This document shows positions 35,080 through 41,512 of a DNA stretch of 64,000 bases, one piece after another; the first letter of the stretch is position 1, and each line of letters opens with the position of its first letter. Below the pieces are notes generated by a model. That model was given only the letters and a program-made list of their open reading frames with translations, was not told the origin of the DNA and did no database searches. The stretch lies in NCBI GenBank assembly GCA_964646205.1, contig CAZYAZ010000003.1:1-64000 (forward strand). The letters are read 5' to 3'. Both the position numbers and the translations under genes were made by a program. The DNA is from UBA8437 sp964646205. Lineage in GTDB: Bacteria > Planctomycetota > Planctomycetia > Planctomycetales > Planctomycetaceae.

Positions 35080-36015
35080 GTGACCAGCCAATCCAATTCG
35101 GCCAGCAAACCGTCGACCGACACCGGTCTCGGCGAGGTGACCCGCCGGATCCGTCGCCGCACGACGGACCTGCTGGCCATCGGATTGTTGCTGGTCGTCG
35201 GTCTGGTCCTGGGTCGACAATTGACCGCCTGGTGGAATGAACCCGAACTCCGATTGATCACCGATCCGGCCAGCGTCACCGGTCCCGGCACAGCCTGGAC
35301 CGAACCCGACGACCTGCAACTGGGCGACCTGGGCCAGACGATTCACCGTCAACGGGTGACGGGAAGCCGCCAGGCAGCCTGGGAAGCCCTGGAGAACTCC
35401 ACACGAAAGACCGCCAACCAAGCGGGATGGCCCGAGTCGGAACCCGATTCGGCCGAACGGCAGTTGTTGGAAAGACTTTCTCGAAAAACAACCCGGACAA
35501 CAGACACCACTACCACATCACTGCATCGACTTGATGGCCCCCTTCCCATGATCGTGGCGGTGCGACGGCTTCTCGGGAACCACCGGATCGTTGGCTGGGG
35601 CCTGGCCACCCGCACACCAGACAACGAGTGGGTAACCTGGACATTTGCGGGCACGAAAAACACGACGGTCGAAACAGTATCACTGCCACCGGGAAGTCGT
35701 CGCCTGCTGGCAGTTGGCAGCGGTGACCCCGAACGTTTGCTGGTATTTGCCGGATCCTCGAATGACGACGGTTGGTGGCGACATTTCGACACCGAATTGA
35801 ATCGCGAGGGCTGGGAGTCAACCGGCCCACCTTCGCGGTGTGACACTGGCTGGACCGCTCGCTGGCAACACCCTGGCGGCCATGCCCTGGTCATCTCCGC
35901 CCGACAACACAACTCGGGTGACTGGCATGGTATGCTGAATGTCTTCACCCCGGCCCAAGCAGGGTCTTCCCCACAAACAGGTTCGTCGGCACAGGTCCAG
36001 CGGGAGTCAACATGA
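35080..36015 (+). CDS. Tad-locus membrane-anchored protein of unknown function
   Basis: 311 residues from GTG 35080; not recognised. One membrane helix follows a basic segment (RRIRRRTTDLLAIGLLLVVGLVLG, about residues 22-45). The rest is extracytoplasmic. A linker of about 100 residues rich in Thr, Arg and Glu leads to a beta-rich domain (IVAVRRLLGNHRIVGWGLATR onward). It overlaps the start of cpaB by four bases (ATGA), so it belongs to the locus. An accessory pilus factor particular to planctomycetes is plausible. Confidence 0.7.
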   Translation: MTSQSNSASKPSTDTGLGEVTRRIRRRTTDLLAIGLLLVVGLVLGRQLTAWWNEPELRLITDPASVTGPGTAWTEPDDLQLGDLGQTIHRQRVTGSRQAAWEALENSTRKTANQAGWPESEPDSAERQLLERLSRKTTRTTDTTTTSLHRLDGPLPMIVAVRRLLGNHRIVGWGLATRTPDNEWVTWTFAGTKNTTVETVSLPPGSRRLLAVGSGDPERLLVFAGSSNDDGWWRHFDTELNREGWESTGPPSRCDTGWTARWQHPGGHALVISARQHNSGDWHGMLNVFTPAQAGSSPQTGSSAQVQREST

Positions 36016-36746
36016 AAGGTGCACAGGGCATCCTGATCGCCGTGGCGTTGGGCGTCGTCGGTTTTGTCTGCAACTGGCTGTACCTGGAAGGCCAGGCCAG
36101 TGGTGACCAGATGGTGGAATTCGTGGGTGTCACCAAGGACGCCCGCGTCAATGGGGGCGACGTGTTCCAGGACGAACACCTGACACGGATTCCGGTTCCC
36201 AAGAAATACCAGGGCCAGTTGTCCGAATTGGCCTACCTCTGGAAAGACCGCAACCTGGTGATTGGCCGCAAAGCGACCCGCACAATGGGGGGACGTGGAA
36301 CCGAACTCGTACTGGACAAGGACCTGGAAACACCAACCACCCAGGACATCAACGAGCAGATCGCCGAGAACGAACGGGTCATGTGGTTGCCGGTCGACTC
36401 GCGGACCTTCCTCCCACAACACGTCGATCCCGGTGACCAGGTCAGCTTCCGGATCCCCGAACTGGGAAGCGGCCCCAACAGCAGCCGACCAACCACCGGT
36501 GGTGGACAGATAATCGGCCCCTTCCGGATACTGGCACTGGGCAATCGAAAAGGACGTCGCAATGTCCGCCGAGCCGCGGGGCTCGCATCGGGTGCCGAAA
36601 ACGTCATCGCGATCGCCGTGAAGGTCGACGACCCAGGTGGCAAACTCGAGGCCCGTGCCGAAACGCTCGCTGGCATTCTCGCCGTCAACAACTTCCAGGG
36701 CGTCCAGGTCCTGCTCCACAAGAGAGACAAGAGCAAGGGCCCTTAG
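36012..36746 (+). CDS. cpaB: Flp pilus assembly protein CpaB/RcpC
   Basis: 244 residues starting in an ATGA overlap. The N-terminal membrane anchor (GILIAVALGVVGFVCNWLYL) is followed by an SAF-like domain (residues about 35-110: VEFVGVTKDARVNGGDVFQ, LVIGRKATRTM). A second beta domain contains NERVMWLPVDSRTFLPQHVDPGDQV, the RcpC/CpaB signature. The protein lies in the periplasm and is thought to link the secretin to the inner-membrane machine. No secretin (CpaC/RcpA) gene accompanies it here. Confidence 0.88.
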   Translation: MKGAQGILIAVALGVVGFVCNWLYLEGQASGDQMVEFVGVTKDARVNGGDVFQDEHLTRIPVPKKYQGQLSELAYLWKDRNLVIGRKATRTMGGRGTELVLDKDLETPTTQDINEQIAENERVMWLPVDSRTFLPQHVDPGDQVSFRIPELGSGPNSSRPTTGGGQIIGPFRILALGNRKGRRNVRRAAGLASGAENVIAIAVKVDDPGGKLEARAETLAGILAVNNFQGVQVLLHKRDKSKGP

Positions 36747-36798
36747 AACTCCTCTCTCCTTCTCCCTTCGCATCTCCTCACCGCGCCCCTTCTGCCCC

Positions 36799-38697
36799 AT
36801 GAAAGTCTGGTTCAACAAGGTTCATGACAGTCGCCGCTCGTTGGTCGAAACCGACGATTCGGTGATTCGAATTGGACGTGATGGTGGCAACACCGTGGTG
36901 CTGCAAAGCCCCCTGGTGGGCAAACGACAGGCTGTCGTCCGTCGCGACAACGGCCTGTTGACCCTCGAGAACCTCGGGATCAACAGTTGCGTCGTTGGCG
37001 AAACCGAAGTGCTCGGTGGTCAAAGTTGCGAATTCGCCGCCGGTGACACGGTACGCATCTGGCCATTCACGCTGACGTTCGAATCCGAACAGGCCAGCCC
37101 GATCAGCCGTGGCCAACTGGAATCGCACCTGCGTTCGATCATGGCCGACCTCGAACTGAGAGTGCACCGCCAACTGCTGGAACGATTCGACCTGTTCGAA
37201 CTCGAGAGCAGCCAGTTGGGCGGCACCGAGAGCATCCTGATGCTCGAGGAGAACATCGAGGACGTCTGCCGCGAGTTGAACCTTTTCGGTGACGAGAACA
37301 TCCCGCTGCTCGAGGAGGTCGTGTCGCTGGTGCTTCGAGACCTGATGATCAACCAGTTGATCCTCGAGAGTGGTGACGAGGGTGTCCCGGTCGGTGGATC
37401 CACCACGGCACTGGGTGCCAACGAATTCGACGTGCCCGCCACCCTGGTGCCCGAACGAGAAACCGAACTCGAACACCTGGTGGGATTTGTCCGCGAGCAA
37501 CTCAAACTCGAGGGATGCCGCGACCTCAGCGAACGAATCAGCCGTGTCGAATCGCGAATGAACGACATTTTCCCCCGTGTACGACCTCACCTGCACCAGG
37601 AACTCAAACGGTACCTGATCCTGCGAACGCTCAAGAAGGACCTCAAGGACACGGTCTTCGGATTCGGCCCGCTGCAGGATCTGCTGCGAGCTCCGACGAT
37701 CACCGAGATCATGGTGGTCAAGAGCGACCAGATTTACGTCGAGCGTGACGGCACGGTCGAACTCTCCGGACGCCGTTTCATCTCCGACAAGGTCACCGAA
37801 TCGATCATCGAACGGATCGTGGCGCAGGTCGGACGTCGGATCGACAAGAGCCAGCCACTGGTCGACGCACGATTGCCCGATGGCTCTCGAGTCAACGCGA
37901 TCATTCCCCCGCTGGCCACCCGCGGTCCGTGCCTGACGATCCGGAAATTCCCCGCCTATCGTTTCACGATGGACGACCTGATCGAGCTCGACTCGATCAC
38001 CACCGCCGCGGCGCAGTTCCTGCGAGCCTGTGTGATCGACCGTCGCAACATCCTGGTCTCCGGCGGCACGGGCACCGGAAAGACCACCCTGCTCAACGTG
38101 CTCTCCAGCTTCGTGCCACACAAGGATCGGATCGTCACGATCGAGGACACCAGCGAACTGCAACTGCACCAGGAGCACGTGGTGACGCTGGAGGCACGAC
38201 CGCCCAACGTCGAGGGTGCAGGCGAGTACTCCATACGTGACCTGGTCAAAAACGCGTTACGCATGCGGCCTGACCGGATCATTGTCGGCGAGTGTCGTGG
38301 TGCCGAATCGCTCGACATGCTCCAGGCCATGAACACCGGACACGACGGATCGATGACCACGATCCACGCCAATAGCACCGACGATGTGCTGAAACGGCTC
38401 GAGGTACTGGTCCTGATGGCTGTCGACCTGCCGGTCATCTCGATCCAGCGACAGGTCGCATCGGCCATTGACATCGTTGTCCAGATCAGCCGTTTGCCCG
38501 GTGGAAAACGTGGGGTCACACAGATCTCCGAGGCCACCGGCTACGACCCCGTGCGGAAATGCGTGGCCACCACCGACATTTTCAGTAGCCGGGACGACGC
38601 CGGACTCGTCCCCACCGGCTACATGCCCAGCTTTATCGATCGATTGGTGGCCGGCGACCTGTTGAAACTCGAATTCCTTTACGGCGACCAGAACTAG
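36799..38697 (+). CDS. tadA: Tad pilus ATPase CpaF/TadA with N-terminal FHA-like domain
   Basis: 632 residues from the ATG at 36799. The upstream open frame is the shadow of cpaB. Residues 1-100 look like an FHA domain (VIRIGRDGGNTVVLQSPLVG, then LLTLENLGINSCVVG), with KRQAVV replacing the usual SRxHA. A linker helix region follows, then the CpaF N-domain (VRPHLHQELKRYLILRTLKKD). The type II/IV secretion ATPase core follows, with Walker A GGTGTGKTT at about residues 421-429, Asp box EDTSELQL, Walker B RPDRIIVGECRG near residue 490 and His box GHDGSMTTIHA. It powers Flp pilus extrusion. FHA domains bind phosphothreonine, so pilus assembly may be gated by the kinase encoded at the end of the locus. 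Confidence 0.9.
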   Translation: MKVWFNKVHDSRRSLVETDDSVIRIGRDGGNTVVLQSPLVGKRQAVVRRDNGLLTLENLGINSCVVGETEVLGGQSCEFAAGDTVRIWPFTLTFESEQASPISRGQLESHLRSIMADLELRVHRQLLERFDLFELESSQLGGTESILMLEENIEDVCRELNLFGDENIPLLEEVVSLVLRDLMINQLILESGDEGVPVGGSTTALGANEFDVPATLVPERETELEHLVGFVREQLKLEGCRDLSERISRVESRMNDIFPRVRPHLHQELKRYLILRTLKKDLKDTVFGFGPLQDLLRAPTITEIMVVKSDQIYVERDGTVELSGRRFISDKVTESIIERIVAQVGRRIDKSQPLVDARLPDGSRVNAIIPPLATRGPCLTIRKFPAYRFTMDDLIELDSITTAAAQFLRACVIDRRNILVSGGTGTGKTTLLNVLSSFVPHKDRIVTIEDTSELQLHQEHVVTLEARPPNVEGAGEYSIRDLVKNALRMRPDRIIVGECRGAESLDMLQAMNTGHDGSMTTIHANSTDDVLKRLEVLVLMAVDLPVISIQRQVASAIDIVVQISRLPGGKRGVTQISEATGYDPVRKCVATTDIFSSRDDAGLVPTGYMPSFIDRLVAGDLLKLEFLYGDQN

Positions 38698-38708
38698 GAG
38701 ATTCCACA

Positions 38709-39554
38709 ATGGACCTCCTGCAGGTTCTTGGCAGTAGCATGATCGCCACCGGCATTGCTGTCGGTGCGCTAGCCGGTCGGTCGACCTATTCGCAGGCGAT
38801 TGACTTCGTCGAGGACGACCTGACGGACAAGCTGAGACGACTCAGGCTGAGAACCGACAGCCTGAGAAAATACCTGGTGAGTTGGACCATCGTTGTCAGT
38901 GTCACCGCGGCCGTACTGCTGGTCGTAGCCGGATCGTTGATCTTCGCGGTCACCGCTGCGGTTCTACTCGTCAGCCTGCCCTGGTATGTGCTCAGGCGGC
39001 TGGCCGAAACTCGGCGGCTGCTGATCGAAGACCAACTTGCCGATGCCATGGTCTCGCTCTCCAACGCCATCAAGGCCGGGCTCTCCCTCGCCCAGGCTCT
39101 CGAAATCCTTGCCCGGCAGAGTCCCAAGCCGATTTCCCAGGAGTTCCAGCAAATCGTCGGCGAGTACCAACTCGGCAAGGACCTCGAACAATGCCTCAAG
39201 GAGGCCAAGACCCGGCTGAGGAGTGAAAACTTCGCCCTGTTTGCAGCAGCCCTGGAAGCAAGTCGTCAAAGTGGCGGACGACTCAACGAAACGGTCGAAC
39301 GGATCGCGACCAGCGTTCGTGAACTGCAACGCCTGGAACGAAAAGTCCGCTCCGAAACCGCCCAGGCCCGCACGTCATCGGTCTACATGGCCCTGGCTCC
39401 GCTCGTGATCCTGGTGATGAACTATTTTATCGATCCGGTGCACACCCGGATGTTGTTCACCGAGATTCCCGGCCAGATGATCCTCTGCCTGGCTGGCATC
39501 CTGAACCTGATGGCCTATTTCTGGGCCCGCGTGATCCTGAACCCCGAGATCTGA
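38709..39554 (+). CDS. tadB: Tad pilus inner-membrane platform protein TadB
   Basis: 281 residues. Membrane segments in the N-terminal half (TIVVSVTAAVLLVVAGSLIF) surround the cytoplasmic T2SSF domain (DQLADAMVSLSNAIKAGLSLAQAL), with two further helices at the C-terminus (LVILVMNYFIDPVHTRML). The ATG at 38709 lies 11 bp after the cpaF stop. It forms the platform with TadC on which the ATPase acts. Confidence 0.88.
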   Translation: MDLLQVLGSSMIATGIAVGALAGRSTYSQAIDFVEDDLTDKLRRLRLRTDSLRKYLVSWTIVVSVTAAVLLVVAGSLIFAVTAAVLLVSLPWYVLRRLAETRRLLIEDQLADAMVSLSNAIKAGLSLAQALEILARQSPKPISQEFQQIVGEYQLGKDLEQCLKEAKTRLRSENFALFAAALEASRQSGGRLNETVERIATSVRELQRLERKVRSETAQARTSSVYMALAPLVILVMNYFIDPVHTRMLFTEIPGQMILCLAGILNLMAYFWARVILNPEI

Positions 39555-39561
39555 CCCCCTC

Positions 39562-40500
39562 ATGCTGCTCGCCCAAACCACTTCCGGATCTCTTCCGGTC
39601 CTGCCGATTGTCGCCAGCCTGATGCTGGCTGCGGGACTGTTCGTGATGGTCCGCACCATGCAACGTGCGATCAGTGCCGATCCCGACGACGACGACGACA
39701 CCTGGCGCCACGACCATCTTCGCATGACCGAATTGCGACGCCGCAGCCTGATCTACCGATTTCTACAACCACTGGTGGTCACCCTGGGCCGGTTCAACCG
39801 TCGGGCTTTCCAGGACGCGTTGCCCGGCATTTCTCGCGACATCCATGCCGCCGGGCTGCCCCGGTTCTGGACACCCCAGGAGTACCTCGGCACGATCCAG
39901 ATCCTGGCCACGCTTTTGACTCCCGCCTACATCTACGTCGGTTTCGACCTGGCCGGTCCCCCCGGTTTGCTGGGTGGATTGGCCGCTGGTCCGGGAACCG
40001 CCTGGCTGCTGCGGCGACGCCTGAGGCAAAAAGCCAACCTGAGACTGTTTCGTATCAAACAGCGACTGCCATTCCTCCTGGACCTGCTGACCCTGTTGAT
40101 GGAGGCGGGTTCAACATTCATGCAGTCGCTCGAGGAAGCGGTCGGGGAATTCCGCGACCATCCTGTCGGGTCGGAATTCGGTCGAGTGCTTTCAGAGATC
40201 AACATGGGCAAGAGTCGCATCGGGGCGTTGGAGGCCATGCGAGACCGTCTGGACGACCCCGAGGTGACCAGTATTATCGGGTCAATCATCCAGGGAGAAA
40301 TCCTGGGAACACCACTGGCCCGGCTGTTCCGCACCCAGGCCGATGTGCTGAGAACCAAGCGGACACAGCGGGCCGAAACGATTGCCGGCGAGGCGGGCGT
40401 CAAGATGCTTCTGCCAAGTGTGCTGGTGATGGCTGCCACCGTGCTGATCATTCTCGGACCGTTTGTGCTCAGCTTCCTCTACGTCGACCTCATGGAGTAG
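39562..40500 (+). CDS. tadC: Tad pilus inner-membrane platform protein TadC
   Basis: 312 residues, 7 bp after tadB. An N-terminal membrane helix (LPIVASLMLAAGLFVMVRTM) is followed by FQDALPGISRDIHAAGL, then membrane segments and the T2SSF domain (LPFLLDLLTLLMEAGSTFMQSL, then GEAGVKMLLPSVLVMAATVLII at the C-terminus). It is the second platform protein of the Tad machine. A membrane FHA protein follows after 19 bp. Confidence 0.88.
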   Translation: MLLAQTTSGSLPVLPIVASLMLAAGLFVMVRTMQRAISADPDDDDDTWRHDHLRMTELRRRSLIYRFLQPLVVTLGRFNRRAFQDALPGISRDIHAAGLPRFWTPQEYLGTIQILATLLTPAYIYVGFDLAGPPGLLGGLAAGPGTAWLLRRRLRQKANLRLFRIKQRLPFLLDLLTLLMEAGSTFMQSLEEAVGEFRDHPVGSEFGRVLSEINMGKSRIGALEAMRDRLDDPEVTSIIGSIIQGEILGTPLARLFRTQADVLRTKRTQRAETIAGEAGVKMLLPSVLVMAATVLIILGPFVLSFLYVDLME

Positions 40501-40519
40501 CGACGGCTAGAATTGACTC

Positions 40520-41410
40520 ATGAGTGAACCGGCGACCATTACCGTCACCCGCGGGCCAGCCCGAGGCCAGTTCTTCGAACTGGAAGCCGAACTGGTGCAC
40601 ATCGGCCGCGCCGAGAGCAACCAGGTGGTGCTGGAAGACACCAACCTGGCCGACCACCATGCCAGCATTGTCTTTCGCAATGGCCGCTATGCCATCTTCA
40701 CGCCTCTACCCGATGCAGTGTCAATTGATGGCAGCGCGATACCACCACAACGCTGGGTGTGGCTACCCGGCGAAGCCAACATCGGGCTGGGACAACGCAC
40801 CAGCCTCCGGTTCGCCACCAGTCTTCCCGATGCCGCCTCGGACAACGGAGACGCCGAGGATGGCCCTGCCGGCAAGGGACAACGCAAAGGACGAAAAGGC
40901 CGTCGCCGGAAGAGACAACTCGCGAAATTCGTCACCGACGCACAGGGGGAATCACGTGTGCAACTGGGCGAAGACGGCCAGTTGCCGGAACTGAGCCTCG
41001 ACGAGGAATTGACCGGCGGAAAAACCGAGCAGAAGAAGAGTGGATCGAATTCCTTGCTGCTCTCACTGGTTTTGGTCGTCAGCACGGCCCTCTCGATCAT
41101 GCTGCTGATCGTCGAAGGACCAGGAATTGGCACTACCAATCGCGGATTCGAATTTGCTCGAACAGAACTCAAGAAAATGCTCGAGGACACCAAGCCCAAG
41201 ACGGACGCACAACCCGAATTGGCCTGGCGACTGCTTGTCCGTGATGCCCTGTCAGCAGCCGCGAGATCCGACCGAACCGGCGAACAAGTGGCCTACGACA
41301 GGTTGCTGAACCTGCTCAATGCCGAGGACCGTCGCAAGTCCAGCCTGACCGGCGACGAGGCCCGGGACCAACGACTCAAAGAGATGATCGCAACCCTGAA
41401 GGCACCGTGA
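40520..41410 (+). CDS. FHA-domain membrane protein of the Tad locus
   Basis: 296 residues. An N-terminal FHA domain (residues about 6-95) contains VHIGRAESNQVVLEDTNLADHHASIVF with the phosphothreonine-pocket pattern GR...N...HxxI. Next comes a very basic linker (GKGQRKGRKGRRRKRQ), then one membrane helix (LLLSLVLVVSTALSIMLLIV, near residues 178-197), and an outside helical part rich in Glu, Lys and Arg. It is placed between tadC and the kinase gene. It probably docks a phosphorylated partner at the inner membrane, which is inference. Confidence 0.85.
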   Translation: MSEPATITVTRGPARGQFFELEAELVHIGRAESNQVVLEDTNLADHHASIVFRNGRYAIFTPLPDAVSIDGSAIPPQRWVWLPGEANIGLGQRTSLRFATSLPDAASDNGDAEDGPAGKGQRKGRKGRRRKRQLAKFVTDAQGESRVQLGEDGQLPELSLDEELTGGKTEQKKSGSNSLLLSLVLVVSTALSIMLLIVEGPGIGTTNRGFEFARTELKKMLEDTKPKTDAQPELAWRLLVRDALSAAARSDRTGEQVAYDRLLNLLNAEDRRKSSLTGDEARDQRLKEMIATLKAP

Positions 41411-41512
41411 GCCAGCAGTTGGTGACATCACTTCCCTTCCGCCATCGACGATGGCTGGACATAATTAAACCATCCTCCCGCTTGGCGGGAAACAGGTTAG
41501 AGGACTGACGCG

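Noticed and set aside
41442..41490. CCATCG-A-CGATGG dyad and TCCCGC-TTG-GCGGGA hairpin before the kinase gene as terminator
   Set aside because: No T tract follows either stem. They may be leader or operator elements, but the evidence is too thin for a separate call.
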